Part shown: positions 44,076 to 55,672 of the stretch, piece by piece
How the letters are laid out: every line of letters begins with the position of its first letter
How positions within the stretch are numbered: position 1 is the stretch's first letter
From: Agrobacterium cucumeris
GTDB taxonomy: Bacteria > Pseudomonadota > Alphaproteobacteria > Rhizobiales > Rhizobiaceae
Reading direction: 5' to 3'
DNA: 64,000 nucleotides
NCBI RefSeq assembly: GCF_030036535.1
Contig: NZ_CP080387.1
Coordinates: 434,001-498,000, forward strand
Notes under the pieces: generated by a model
Database searches by the model: none
What the model saw: only the letters and a program-made list of their open reading frames with translations
Told to the model about the DNA's origin: nothing
Program-made: the position numbers and the translations under genes

Positions 44076-44855
44076 CTATTTCAACAGCGAATCGAACAGC
44101 GGCAGGCCGATGACGGCGGAAATGGCGATCAGGCCGTAGCAGATGCGTCTGAATGCGGCCTCATCGGCAAATCCGTGCAGGCGCGCGCCGGCATAAAGAC
44201 CCGCCCCGTAAAACGGCAGGGCCAGCAGGAAAAAAACGAAGACATCGGCGGTGAAAAGACCACCGAAAAAATAACTTGCCGTGGAAATCACGGTCGAAAC
44301 CGCGAAATAAAGAATGACATTGGCGCGCACGAACGCACCTTTGAGCGCCCCGCCAAGCCAATAGGCAACCACGGGCGGCCCACCCAGTTGCGCCGCACCC
44401 GAAAACAGCCCGGCCAGAAACCCGGTAAACAGTGTCAGAGGCGTCTTCGGCCGCCCGCTATACCGCCAGCCGGACAGCAGAAACAACAGAAGCACGACGA
44501 CCACGGTGGAAATGATCCAGCGCAGGGTCAACGGATCGCTATGGGAAAGCAGCAGGGTTCCAAGTGGCACGCCGACAAGTGCGCCTGCCGCCATGGTGAA
44601 AACCTCACGCCGGTCCGCCATGCGAAAGGCTGGGGGTATCATGCCAAGCGTCAACACGCCGTCCACCACTAGCAGAACCGCTGACGCGATGCGCGGTCCG
44701 ACGATCGCGCTTGCCAGCGGAATGAAGATGAGTGCTGCGCCGAAGCCGGAAAAGCCGCGGGCGAGACCGGCGAGAAATGCCGCACCCGCAAACATGGCCA
44801 GCAGCGACGGGCTATGGGCGGTGATGAGGGACGAGAAAAAATCGAGATAAGGCAT
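44076..44855 (-). CDS. TauE/SafE family membrane protein (sulfite/organosulfonate exporter-like)
   Basis: A 259-residue protein with about eight membrane helices. Two inverted family repeats are visible: FLAGLARGFSGFGAALIFIPLASAIVGP and FLAGLFSGAAQLGGPPVVAYWLGG, each with the Gly-rich motif of TauE/SafE proteins. Members move sulfite, sulfoacetate or other organic acids. No sulfur genes flank it, so the substrate is unknown. The ATG at 44855 is preferred over a GTG four codons upstream. It is convergent with pdxH. Confidence 0.85.
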   Translation of the reverse strand: MPYLDFFSSLITAHSPSLLAMFAGAAFLAGLARGFSGFGAALIFIPLASAIVGPRIASAVLLVVDGVLTLGMIPPAFRMADRREVFTMAAGALVGVPLGTLLLSHSDPLTLRWIISTVVVVLLLFLLSGWRYSGRPKTPLTLFTGFLAGLFSGAAQLGGPPVVAYWLGGALKGAFVRANVILYFAVSTVISTASYFFGGLFTADVFVFFLLALPFYGAGLYAGARLHGFADEAAFRRICYGLIAISAVIGLPLFDSLLK

Positions 44856-45006
44856 GGGTGACGGCACTGTTTCGAATGACTGTTCCTATCGCGACGGCGG
44901 GCATCTGTCGCGGAGATTTCCGTTCAGGGTCGCGAAACATCCTTTCGGATCGACGCGGCCGGAGAATCGTGGTTAGAGTTGTAGCGCACGAACAAAGGAT
45001 GAACAA

Positions 45007-45312
45007 ATGTTTGCTGACACGATGCGTCGGTTTGAAGAGGCCTCGCAAAAATATGCCGCTGAAAACGGAATATTCCGCGATCCGGACTGGTACATGCTGA
45101 AGCTTCAGGAAGAGGTTGGCGAGGTCACGCAGGCCTGGAACCGGCTGACGGGGCGGGGGCGCATCAAGGGCAGGAGCAAAGAGGAGATGAAGCGGGATCT
45201 GGCCGACGAAACCGCTGATCTCCTCGGCCATGTGCTGTTGCTGGCCCATTATAATGGTCTCGATATTGAAGGAGCGATCGAGCGCAAGTGGCGTTTCAGG
45301 CCGGGGGGCTGA
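45007..45312 (+). CDS. MazG-like nucleotide pyrophosphohydrolase
   Basis: A 101-residue all-alpha protein with the family metal-binding pattern: LKLQEEVGEVTQAW (ExxE) on one helix and DLADETADLLGHVLLLAH (ExxD) on the next. These proteins hydrolyse nucleoside triphosphates to monophosphates and pyrophosphate, in nucleotide pool cleaning. The size fits the short single-domain MazG-like group rather than full MazG. The ATG is in the best context before the conserved part. It is a monocistronic gene. Confidence 0.82.
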   Translation: MFADTMRRFEEASQKYAAENGIFRDPDWYMLKLQEEVGEVTQAWNRLTGRGRIKGRSKEEMKRDLADETADLLGHVLLLAHYNGLDIEGAIERKWRFRPGG

Positions 45313-45366
45313 CGATCCGCTGAGAAGGCCCGATCGTTGCGGCATCGTGCCGTTGGTCTGGTGTCT

Positions 45367-45744
45367 TTATGACAGCGAGACGATAAAGAACAGGATCGCA
45401 AGAACGGTGGCTACCGGTGTCATGACCAGCCGTTCTGCGCGGCTCTTCGACATTGCGTTCAATCCAATGCTCACCGCAAGATAGCAGGCGATGATCCAGA
45501 TGCCGGGTTCGATCCAGCTTGCCGGCCAGATCGCTGCGAAGCCTGCCTTTTGCAGCGGAAAAGACGCCATAAGGCCATAGATCGCAAGAGAAGCGACACT
45601 TGCAATTCTTTGCCTGACCGGCAGCACACGGCTTGCGCCGCCCCAGGCAAAACGGCCGAAAGGCGCACCGGCGGCGAGGGTGATCTGAAACGCGGAGAGA
45701 GAGAGCAATACAAGCGTCGCGAGCGACACGGCGACAAGCAGCAT
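45367..45744 (-). CDS. Small integral membrane protein, unknown function
   Basis: About 125 residues with four hydrophobic segments (LLVAVSLATLVLLSLSAF, IASVASLAIYGLMASFPL, IWIIACYLAVSIGLNAM, MTPVATVLAILFFIVSLS). No soluble domain and no motif I recognise. The ATG at 45744 has GGAG 6 bases upstream. Third-position GC bias supports a real gene. It converges with the MazG-like gene. Confidence 0.65.
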   Translation of the reverse strand: MLLVAVSLATLVLLSLSAFQITLAAGAPFGRFAWGGASRVLPVRQRIASVASLAIYGLMASFPLQKAGFAAIWPASWIEPGIWIIACYLAVSIGLNAMSKSRAERLVMTPVATVLAILFFIVSLS

Positions 45745-45872
45745 GACCACTCCGGTTATGGATGCGCCGACGGAGGCGCCTGACCAATATCGGCGTTCCG
45801 GCCGTTACGACCGCCACTATAAGTCCAAATGGCGAAAGGCGTGTGACGCGCATTCACATCACGGCCCACTTT

Positions 45873-46547
45873 TCAAAGCCGTAAAAGCCGTGCGTCTTGC
45901 AGCATGTCTGCCACCGCATGGAGATCACCCATGACGGCAACGCATTTTTCCCGCATTTCCTCGGTCGGCGGCGCCACGTCCGGCACCATGATCGTCATCA
46001 TGCCGGCCGAAGCGGCCGAGCGGACGCCGGAATAGGAATCCTCGAGCGCCAGGCAGCGGCCCGGCTCGAGGCCGAGGCGCTTTGCTGCAGTGAGATAGGG
46101 CATGGGTGCGGGTTTCGGTTCGGTATAATCGCCGCGCGCCACGATGGTGTCGAAGCGCCTGAGAAGATCGTAAGGGCCGAGATGGCGTGTAACCGATGTG
46201 TGCTGCGAAGATGTTGCGATGGCGCGGCGGATGTCCAGCCGGTCGAGAAGATCGAGGATTTCGGCGACGCCGGGTTTCAGCGCCACACCCTCCGCCATCA
46301 TCACACCGAGATGCCGCAGCCACGCGTCGCGAAAAGCATCCATGGGAAAATCCGCGCCGTAATCGGCAAAGATGGTGCCGGTGATGACATCCCAGGGACT
46401 GCCACAGACCTTCTGATAGGTCTCGACCTGCATTCCATGGCCGCCTTCCTCCGAAGCCGCCAGAAATGAATCGCGATAAAGCACCTCGCTTTCAATCAGC
46501 AATCCGTCCATGTCGAAAACAACCGCATGCGGGCGAAAGGGCAACAT
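45873..46547 (-). CDS. HAD family hydrolase (beta-phosphoglucomutase-like)
   Basis: A 224-residue haloacid dehalogenase-fold phosphatase. Motif I is VVFDMDGLLIESE (nucleophile and general acid Asp), motif II RRAIATSSQHT, motif III the Lys in EPKPAPMPYLTAAKRLG, and motif IV LALEDSYSGVRSAASAGM. A helical cap follows motif I, as in subclass IA sugar-phosphate phosphatases and mutases. The substrate is unknown. It lies 4 bases downstream of the VOC protein gene on the same strand, so they are an operon. Confidence 0.9.
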   Translation of the reverse strand: MLPFRPHAVVFDMDGLLIESEVLYRDSFLAASEEGGHGMQVETYQKVCGSPWDVITGTIFADYGADFPMDAFRDAWLRHLGVMMAEGVALKPGVAEILDLLDRLDIRRAIATSSQHTSVTRHLGPYDLLRRFDTIVARGDYTEPKPAPMPYLTAAKRLGLEPGRCLALEDSYSGVRSAASAGMMTIMVPDVAPPTEEMREKCVAVMGDLHAVADMLQDARLLRL

Positions 46548-46551
46548 GGGC

Positions 46552-46989
46552 TTAACCGAACCGGAAGGGGCGTTCGCCCAGGCTCTCGAACGGGCGGATC
46601 AGATAACCGTCCGGATCGGCAACGATGAATTGCCGATTGCCGACCTCGACCGTGCCGCGCCTGTACCACTTCTCTTCCGGCGCCAGAACGAGGTCGATCG
46701 AAGACCGCTCCAGTCGCGTCAGAATGGGTTGCAGGGAAGGAACGGCGAGCTGCAGATTCATGCCGCGACCCAGCGGAAATTCTAGCCCGGCATTATCAGC
46801 CACGAAGGTCCGGGTCGCACCGATCTGGTCGATCATCACCTGTGCTTCATCGAGGGCAAGATAGGCGAAGCCCTCTTCGGGACGCTCATAAACCACATGA
46901 AAACCGATCAGGTCGCAATAAAAGGCGCGGCTTTTCAGCCAGTCGGTGACGGCAAGTTCCGGGACGAGGGCATTGCGTATGATGGTCAT
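46552..46989 (-). CDS. VOC superfamily (bleomycin resistance/glyoxalase-like) protein
   Basis: A 145-residue protein of the vicinal oxygen chelate fold: IRNALVPELAVTDWLKSRAFYCDLIGFHVVYERPEEGFAYLALDEAQVMID at the N-terminus and REFGNRQF-like VGNRQFIVADPDGYLIRPFE at the C-terminus. Bleomycin-binding proteins share this architecture, but many relatives have other roles and resistance is not implied. The ATG at 46989 follows AAGGAG. Long open sequence upstream is not part of the gene. HAD hydrolase gene follows immediately. Confidence 0.84.
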   Translation of the reverse strand: MTIIRNALVPELAVTDWLKSRAFYCDLIGFHVVYERPEEGFAYLALDEAQVMIDQIGATRTFVADNAGLEFPLGRGMNLQLAVPSLQPILTRLERSSIDLVLAPEEKWYRRGTVEVGNRQFIVADPDGYLIRPFESLGERPFRFG

Positions 46990-47165
46990 GGTCTCCTTGT
47001 GCCACGCAGGCCCGGCGGTGGGAGGAGGGCCTGCCGTGAGGGTGATCTTATCGTCTTCTCGGTGAGGTGCCAGAGGAAACCTCATCATGGCAGCCATGTG
47101 CAAGGTTATGGGCTGGGATTGCTGCGGCAGGCTTAACATTTCGCGTGACCGCAACTATCTCTGCC

Positions 47166-47276
47166 GTCATGCCGGACTGGATAAGGCATCCGGCCAGCCC
47201 AAATCCTTGGGCGGACAACACGCTTCTCGCCGCACAGACGCGCGTCGGCTGGATACCGGCTCAGGGCCGGTATGGC
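47166..47276. repeat. Degenerate palindromic repeat (family C remnant)
   Basis: It starts GTCATGCCGGACTGGATAAGG and ends in a GGCTGGATACCGGCTCAGGG-type block, with GCCGG-rich facing arms reminiscent of, but distinct from, family B. The arms pair imperfectly, so it is probably an eroded copy. It occupies most of the 328-base gap between the VOC protein gene and tldD, where no gene is seen. Confidence 0.6.
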
Positions 47277-47317
47277 GGCATTTGGGACAGACCGCAGTGA
47301 TCCAAGCTCCGAATTCC

Positions 47318-48733
47318 TTACGCCTTCGTGCCGCCAACGGTGATCTGGTCCATGCGCAGATGCGGTTGGCCAACGCCGACCGGCACCCACTGCCCGGCCT
47401 TGCCGCAATTGCCGATGCCCGTATCGAGTTTGGAATCATTGCCGATCATCGAGACGCGCTTCATCGCATCAGGTCCGTTGCCGATCAGCATGGCGCCCTT
47501 CACCGGCGCGCCGATCTTGCCGTTCTCGATGAGGTAAGCCTCGGTGCAGCCGAACACGAATTTGCCTGATGTAATATCCACCTGTCCGCCACCGAAGGAA
47601 ACGGCATAGATGCCCTTTTTGACCGAGGCGATGATTTCTTCCGGCGTTTTGTCGCCTGATAACATGTAGGTATTGGTCATGCGCGGCATCGGCACATGCG
47701 AATAACCCTGCCGGCGGCCGTTGCCGGTGGCTTTTGCGCCCATCAGCCGGGCGTTCTGGCGGTCCTGCATATAGCCCACCAGCCGGCCATTCTCGATCAG
47801 CACATTATAAGCGGATGGCGTGCCTTCGTCGTCGATGGTGAGCGAACCGCGACGGCTGTCGATGGTGCCGTCATCCACGACGGTGACGCCGGGGGCGGCC
47901 ACCATCTCGCCCATCAGGCCGGCAAAGGCCGAGGTCTTCTTGCGGTTGAAATCGCCTTCCAGACCGTGACCGACGGCCTCATGCAGCATCACGCCCGGCC
48001 AGCCGGAGCCCAGCACCACATCCATGGTGCCGGCCGGTGCATCGATGGCGGTGAGGTTGACGAGCGCCTGGCGCAGCGCTTCATCCGCGCCACGCTGCCA
48101 GCTTTCCGTTGTAATGAAGTCGCCGAAGCCAACGCGACCGCCAATGCCATAGGAGCCGCTTTCCTGCCGGTCGCCTTCGCCGGCAACGACGGAAATATTA
48201 ATGCGGGTCATCGGGCGGATATCGCTGACGCGATGCCCATCGGCGCGCAGAATATCCACCACCTGCCAGCTTGCGGAAATCGTCGCCGTCACCTGCCGGA
48301 CGTTTTCGTCCTTATCACGCAGATAGGCATCGATATCGGTGAGGAGCTTCACCTTTTCCTCAAAGCTCGGGCTGCCGATCGGGTTTTCGTCGCCATAGAG
48401 CTTCTTGTTGGTGCGCTGGGGTGCGGCGGCATAGGAGCCGGAATAACCGCGGGTGACGGCGCCCACCGCATCCGAAGCGCGCTTCAGCGCGCTTTCGGAA
48501 AGCTCGCCGGCATGGGCGTAACCCACCGTCTCGCCGGCAACGGCGCGCAGGCCAAAACCCTGATCGGTGTTGAAGGAGCCGCCCTTGAGCCGGCCATTGT
48601 CGAAGGTCAATGATTCGGCCTGGGCATGTTCGATGAACAGCTCGCCATCGTCAGCGCCGACGAGCGCCTCTCCGACGAGCTTGCGCAATTGCGTTTCATC
48701 GCAATCGAAGAGTTTTACAAGATCGTCGGTCAT
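47318..48733 (-). CDS. tldD: Metalloprotease TldD
   Basis: A 471-residue zinc peptidase of the U62 family. The active-site helix is VMLHEAVGHGLEGDF, an HExxxH motif with His251, Glu252 and His256; the C-terminus has SGKFVFGCTEAYLIENGKIG and SKLDTGIGNCGKAGQ, including the conserved Cys zinc ligand. TldD works with TldE/PmbA, not in the window, to degrade unfolded peptides and process some modified peptides such as microcins and CcdA antitoxin. It is transcribed away from the IalB gene region. Confidence 0.94.
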   Translation of the reverse strand: MTDDLVKLFDCDETQLRKLVGEALVGADDGELFIEHAQAESLTFDNGRLKGGSFNTDQGFGLRAVAGETVGYAHAGELSESALKRASDAVGAVTRGYSGSYAAAPQRTNKKLYGDENPIGSPSFEEKVKLLTDIDAYLRDKDENVRQVTATISASWQVVDILRADGHRVSDIRPMTRINISVVAGEGDRQESGSYGIGGRVGFGDFITTESWQRGADEALRQALVNLTAIDAPAGTMDVVLGSGWPGVMLHEAVGHGLEGDFNRKKTSAFAGLMGEMVAAPGVTVVDDGTIDSRRGSLTIDDEGTPSAYNVLIENGRLVGYMQDRQNARLMGAKATGNGRRQGYSHVPMPRMTNTYMLSGDKTPEEIIASVKKGIYAVSFGGGQVDITSGKFVFGCTEAYLIENGKIGAPVKGAMLIGNGPDAMKRVSMIGNDSKLDTGIGNCGKAGQWVPVGVGQPHLRMDQITVGGTKA

Positions 48734-48816
48734 GGGAGGCTCCAGTCATTATCGTTCAATGACCGATTTAGGCACTGGAGCGGGCAGACGCAAGGCTGCC
48801 CGTTGACGACGAGACG

Positions 48817-49341
48817 TTACGGCAGTGCGTCGTAGCCTTCGGCAAAGCCGGTGAGCTCGATCGGAATGCCGACACGGTCCTGATCGACGGATTCACGCAG
48901 CGCAAAAACGGCGGCCTTGCCGGCGCGCAGAACCTTCAGCAGCTCGTCGTCAATATCCACTTCCACATAGCAGCCTTCGGAGAAGCAGCGGGTGAAATAG
49001 GCGCGGCCGATATTATTATTGTCGATATAGAGCTCCATGCCATCCTTCAGCAGAACGCCAAGCGGTGCGAGGATACGCAGGATGCGCGACTTGCGGTCGG
49101 CGGTCTTCAACACCACCACCGAAAGCCCCACTTCAGGGCGGTCGTCGGCAATGACGTTCTGCATCAGGGCGCATTGCTCTTCCGACGCGCCGGCCGGTTT
49201 GTCGCAGATGACAGACCATGCGCCATGCGTCGACTTCGGCGTGCCGGGCGGCTGCTGTTGCGCCAGCGCCGCAGCGGCGGGGGCGATGATGGCAAGACCG
49301 GCGGCGGCAAGAAAAGTGCGCGCGAGCGGGGAAAGACGCAT
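48817..49341 (-). CDS. Invasion-associated locus B (IalB) family exported protein
   Basis: A 174-residue protein with a signal peptide (MRLSPLARTFLAAAGLAIIAPAAAALAQ, cleavage after about residue 27) and an IalB domain: HGAWSVICDKPAGASEEQCALMQNV, LRILAPLGVLLKDGMELYID, and YFTRCFSEGCYVEVDID, with two cysteine pairs. IalB contributes to erythrocyte invasion in Bartonella; in free-living rhizobia the role is unknown. The start is the ATG at 49341 with AGAGG upstream. It is divergent from the cytochrome oxidase operon. Confidence 0.88.
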   Translation of the reverse strand: MRLSPLARTFLAAAGLAIIAPAAAALAQQQPPGTPKSTHGAWSVICDKPAGASEEQCALMQNVIADDRPEVGLSVVVLKTADRKSRILRILAPLGVLLKDGMELYIDNNNIGRAYFTRCFSEGCYVEVDIDDELLKVLRAGKAAVFALRESVDQDRVGIPIELTGFAEGYDALP

Positions 49342-49754
49342 GGATACCTCTGGGATTCGAATCAGTGCGGCTATTTTGACGCCATAATCCGGAAAAAAAA
49401 GCCTTGGAACCTCAATTCCAGCGGAGTTGGGCGGAAATAGGACCTTTCCGCTTTGTTCATGTGCGTAATTTCTCCGCCCGCCACCCCACCTCCGGCCTGG
49501 GCTGGCAGGCTGCAAAACCCTCTGAAAGAAGGGCCTGTGCCGCATTCTGACTGTTTGAAAGCGGTCGCGGCCTATCCATCGTGGCGTGGAGTGCGGGAAA
49601 GTCGACCGCCAATTGACCAATGGCAAAATTGGCTGACATCCGTGTCCCGACGCATATTGCGGCAGAGGACAAACTGTGGTTTGAAGTTAGTACCATTAGC
49701 ATGGATTCTGCGTCTGTGATTGATCTAGATCAGACGCGTGAGGGAGAGGGTACC
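49342..49754. other. Divergent control region between ialB-like gene and cytochrome oxidase operon
   Basis: No convincing gene. An open frame continues upstream from coxB but has no coding character. The right end contains the FNR/FixK-type box described separately. A conserved-looking promoter pair could not be fixed by eye. Confidence 0.5.
49720..49733. promoter_or_regulatory. FNR/FixK-type box upstream of coxB
   Basis: TTGATCTAGATCAG differs from the perfect FNR/FixK palindrome TTGAT-N4-ATCAA by only the last base. Its core TGATCTAGATCA is perfectly symmetrical. It ends 21 bases before the GTG start, a position suited to repression of this high-oxygen oxidase when oxygen is low, although activation cannot be excluded. 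Confidence 0.66.
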
Positions 49755-52378
<2,624 letters not shown>

Positions 52379-52766
52379 ATACCGGACCGGAAGGCGCGGG
52401 CGCTGCTCGCGCATTCCGGTTGCTGAAAAAGGGGACGGCGTGGTTGCGTCCGTGCCGTTTCCAAAGGCGGGTTGGTCCATTGCCGCGTGACATTTTGTCC
52501 AAGCGAAGCCTGACGTCCGACATGATACATGCCCGGATGTGATAAATGCCAAGTTTGGCCTTTATGAATGAGCAGGCGCAGACGAATGGCGGGGTGGGCG
52601 CGGCGACAGGCCGGGCGAATGGTATCGGTTTTGGCCGATGCCGCCCATGCCGAAACGTTCGGACCCAATGAATTGACGCATCGCGCATGCCGGAAATCAC
52701 CTTCGTTTTCGGGCCGGTGCAAGGGATGTCGCGGCAAGTGGCATCTGAAGGAAAACAGGACAGGAA
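52379..52766. other. Gap inside the cytochrome oxidase cluster, no gene seen
   Basis: The gap between ctaD and ctaB has no convincing frame on either strand. Near its start ACCGGAA-CGCG and CGCG-TTCCGGT segments (about 52384-52421) can form a stem, perhaps partly ending the coxB-ctaD transcript. Spacing suggests that ctaB may have its own promoter. Confidence 0.4.
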
Positions 52767-53720
52767 ATGACCGTTATCGACAATCGCGATATGCTGGGTG
52801 TTGAAAGCTCCGAACTCTCGGAAGCCGGCGCGCGCGATTATTTCGAATTGCTGAAACCGCGTGTCATGTCGCTGGTCGTCTTCACAGCCTTTGCCGGCCT
52901 CGTGCTGGCGCCGGGCGAAATCAATCCGGTGCTTGGGCTGATCGCCATTCTCTGTATCGCGGTCGGCGCCGGCGCATCCGGCGCGCTGAACATGTGGTAC
53001 GATGCCGATATCGACGCCGTGATGAGCCGGACTGCAAAGCGGCCGATCCCTTCGGGCCGCATCGCGCCGCGTGAGGCCCTGGCCTTCGGGCTGACGCTGT
53101 CGGCCTTTTCGGTGGTCATCCTCGGCCTTGCAGTCAACTGGTTCTCCGCCGGCCTGCTCGCCTTCACCATCTTCTTTTACGCCGTCGTTTATACGATGTG
53201 GCTGAAGCGCTCGACGCCGCAGAATATCGTCATTGGCGGTGCTGCCGGCGCTTTCCCGCCCATGCTCGGCTGGGCCTGCGTCACCGGCGGCGTTTCGCTT
53301 GATAGCGTCATCCTGTTCCTCATCATCTTTTTGTGGACGCCTGCGCATTTCTGGGCGCTGGCGCTGTTCAAGATGCGTGATTACGGCTCCGTGGGCATTC
53401 CAATGATGCCGAATGTGGCGGGCGAACGCTCTACCAAGAACCAGATGATCGTTTACGCCGTGCTGACGGCCGCCGCTGCCGTCGCACCGTATTTCACGGG
53501 TCTGGCGAGCGCCGGTTACGGTATTTTCGCCGCGGTGCTGAGCGCTATCTTCGTTTATTGTTCGCTCGATGTCCGGCGCATGCCCGAGGGTGACGAGAAG
53601 ATGCTGCCGGCCAAGAAGATGTTTGCCTATTCGGTGCTTTACCTCTTCGCCATCTTTTCCGGCCTTCTGGCCGATCATTTCGCTCCGGCCCTGAAGGCCG
53701 TGATTTCGGGAGTTCTGTGA
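52767..53720 (+). CDS. ctaB: Protoheme IX farnesyltransferase (heme O synthase)
   Basis: A 317-residue UbiA-family membrane prenyltransferase that adds a farnesyl group to heme b to make heme O, the precursor of heme A. The first Asp-rich motif is [23 protein letters not shown] and the second, near residue 200, is [19 protein letters not shown]. About nine helices are evident. The ATG at 52767 follows CAGGA. Its stop overlaps the start of coxF by one base. Confidence 0.95.
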   Translation: MTVIDNRDMLGVESSELSEAGARDYFELLKPRVMSLVVFTAFAGLVLAPGEINPVLGLIAILCIAVGAGASGALNMWYDADIDAVMSRTAKRPIPSGRIAPREALAFGLTLSAFSVVILGLAVNWFSAGLLAFTIFFYAVVYTMWLKRSTPQNIVIGGAAGAFPPMLGWACVTGGVSLDSVILFLIIFLWTPAHFWALALFKMRDYGSVGIPMMPNVAGERSTKNQMIVYAVLTAAAAVAPYFTGLASAGYGIFAAVLSAIFVYCSLDVRRMPEGDEKMLPAKKMFAYSVLYLFAIFSGLLADHFAPALKAVISGVL

Positions 53721-53851
53721 TGGAAACGGTGGAACTGAGCGCGGCGCAGAAAAAGTCGAGACGCGGACGCAACATCGCGCTCGGCGTCCTGCTCGCCGGT
53801 CTGGTGGTGCTGTTCTACATCATCACCATCATCAAGATCGGCTCGCATTAA
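53720..53851 (+). CDS. coxF: CoxF-like small membrane protein of the cytochrome oxidase cluster
   Basis: A 43-residue protein (begins [18 protein letters not shown]) with a basic N-terminus and one membrane segment (IALGVLLAGLVVLFYIITIIKIG). The ATG overlaps the ctaB TGA, so translation is coupled. Tiny one-helix proteins at this position between ctaB and ctaG are known in alphaproteobacterial cox operons and are named CoxF; they may help assembly. It is too short for usual gene-size cut-offs. Confidence 0.82.
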   Translation: METVELSAAQKKSRRGRNIALGVLLAGLVVLFYIITIIKIGSH

Positions 53852-53879
53852 GGGCTGATTGAGGGGAGAGGAGGAGGAC

Positions 53880-54497
53880 ATGGCGAATATGGAAACGCAG
53901 ACGGTGGGAACCGGCAGGCAACGGGTGAGCAATCGCTCCATCCTGGTGCTCTGTCTCGTATTTTTCTGCGCCATGATCGGCATGGCCTATGCCGCCGTGC
54001 CGCTCTACACCCTGTTTTGCCGCGTCACCGGTTATAACGGCACGACCCAGCGCGTCGAGCAATATTCCGACGTCATCCTCGACAAGACCATCAACGTCAC
54101 CTTCGACGCCAACACGTCGAACGGCCTCAACTGGGATTTCCAGCCGGTCGACAGGATGGTCAAGCCGAAGATCGGCGAAACGGTGCAGGTCACCTTCAAG
54201 GCGACCAACCGCTCGCCCGTGGCGACCACGGGAACGGCGGTCTTCAACGTCACGCCCATGGAGGCGGGCGCTTATTTCAACAAGGTGGAGTGTTTCTGCT
54301 TCACCGAAACGACGCTGCAGCCGGGCGAAACACTGGAAATGCCGGTGGTTTTCTTCGTCGATCCCGACATCGCCACGGCGCGCGAAACCAAGAGCATTCA
54401 TACTTTGACGCTGTCCTATACGTTTTATCCGGCCAAAACCGAAAAACCGGTTGCGTCCTTGCCGGTAAAGACTGAATCTGGCGAAAGCAAATTGTGA
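53880..54497 (+). CDS. ctaG: Cytochrome c oxidase assembly protein CtaG (Cox11)
   Basis: A 205-residue protein anchored by one N-terminal membrane helix (about 26-46) with a periplasmic immunoglobulin-like domain. The copper-binding CFCF motif is in [18 protein letters not shown]; a third cysteine lies near the helix ([13 protein letters not shown]). It delivers copper to CuB of subunit I. The ATG at 53880 has AGGAGGA directly upstream. It lies between coxF and ctaE. Confidence 0.94.
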   Translation: MANMETQTVGTGRQRVSNRSILVLCLVFFCAMIGMAYAAVPLYTLFCRVTGYNGTTQRVEQYSDVILDKTINVTFDANTSNGLNWDFQPVDRMVKPKIGETVQVTFKATNRSPVATTGTAVFNVTPMEAGAYFNKVECFCFTETTLQPGETLEMPVVFFVDPDIATARETKSIHTLTLSYTFYPAKTEKPVASLPVKTESGESKL

Positions 54498-54555
54498 GAG
54501 GAGATCTGGCCTTCTTGAGGCCGGATCAGGGAAGAGATACCAGGGGATTGTCGCA

Positions 54556-55431
54556 ATGGCAGACACGCATCAGAAGAACCACGACTACCACATCATAGAC
54601 CCAAGCCCCTGGCCGCTTCTGGCCTCGATCGGCGCTTTCATCCTGACCTTCGGCGGCGTCTGTTACATGCGTTACCTGTCGGGCGGCTCGTTCAAGCTGT
54701 TCGGTGCGGAACTCGCCAACCCCTGGCTTTTCTATATCGGTCTCGTCATCGTGCTTTACACCATGTATGCGTGGTGGGCGGATACGATCAAGGAAGCCAA
54801 TGAGGGCAGCCATACCCGCGTCGTGTCGCTGCATCTGCGTTACGGCATGATCATGTTCATCGCTTCGGAAGTGATGTTCTTCGTGGCGTGGTTCTGGGCC
54901 TATTTTGATGCCAGCCTCTTCCCGCATGAGGCCATTCAGGCGTCCCGCCTTGAATATACCGGCGGTCAATGGCCGCCCAAGGGCATTGAAGTCATCGATC
55001 CCTGGCACCTGCCGCTCTACAACACCGTTATCCTGCTGCTTTCCGGCACCTGCGTCACCTGGGCGCACCATGCGCTGCTGCACAATGACCGCAAGGGCCT
55101 GATCAGCGGCCTCGCGCTCACCGTGGCGCTCGGCGTGTTGTTCTCCACCGTGCAGGTTTACGAGTACATTCACGCCCCGTTCGATTTCAAGAATTCGATC
55201 TATGGCGCGACCTTCTTCATGGCCACCGGTTTCCACGGTTTCCACGTCTTCGTCGGCACGATCTTCCTTCTGGTCTGCCTGTTCCGCGCCATTGCCGGTG
55301 GTTTCACGCCCAAGCAGCACTTCGGCTTTGAGGCGGCTGCCTGGTACTGGCACTTCGTTGACGTTGTCTGGCTGTTCCTGTTCTTCGCCATCTACATCTG
55401 GGGTGGCTGGGGCGCGCCGGTCCACGGTTAA
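54556..55431 (+). CDS. ctaE: Cytochrome c oxidase subunit III
   Basis: A 291-residue, seven-helix subunit that stabilises proton pumping. Recognised blocks: YHIIDPSPWPLLASIGAFIL, ASEVMFFVAWFWAYFDASLFP, TGFHGFHVFVGTIFL and AAWYWHFVDVVWLFLFFAIYIWGG. Full length for the family. It ends the core oxidase genes; two palindromic repeats follow before DUF983. Confidence 0.96.
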   Translation: MADTHQKNHDYHIIDPSPWPLLASIGAFILTFGGVCYMRYLSGGSFKLFGAELANPWLFYIGLVIVLYTMYAWWADTIKEANEGSHTRVVSLHLRYGMIMFIASEVMFFVAWFWAYFDASLFPHEAIQASRLEYTGGQWPPKGIEVIDPWHLPLYNTVILLLSGTCVTWAHHALLHNDRKGLISGLALTVALGVLFSTVQVYEYIHAPFDFKNSIYGATFFMATGFHGFHVFVGTIFLLVCLFRAIAGGFTPKQHFGFEAAAWYWHFVDVVWLFLFFAIYIWGGWGAPVHG

Positions 55432-55484
55432 ACGACGTCGGATCGTCTACCACGTTGCTTCTGAATCGAGCGGGTACCGCACAT

Positions 55485-55607
55485 CTCTTCTCCCCGCCGG
55501 GGAGAAGTCCGCGGCAACGGGATGAGGGGGCAAGGGTGAAGATAGACCGATAGCTCGCCCCCTCATCCGACCCTTCGGGCCACCTTCTCCCCGGCGGGGA
55601 GAAGAAA
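55485..55607 (+). repeat. Palindromic repeat family A, copy 4
   Basis: The same orientation as copies 1 and 3, with intact arms CTTCTCCCCGCCGGGGAGAAG and CTTCTCCCCGGCGGGGAGAAG-like. The centre is different (GGTGAAGATAGACCGATAGC), so the ends are conserved while the loop varies. It lies in the 350-base gap after ctaE, next to a family B element. Confidence 0.87.
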
Positions 55608-55672
55608 GTCGCGGCGCCGGCTCGCAACAAACAAGTGCCCGGGTTCTGAGGCAAGCTTCCAGGAGATTGGAC

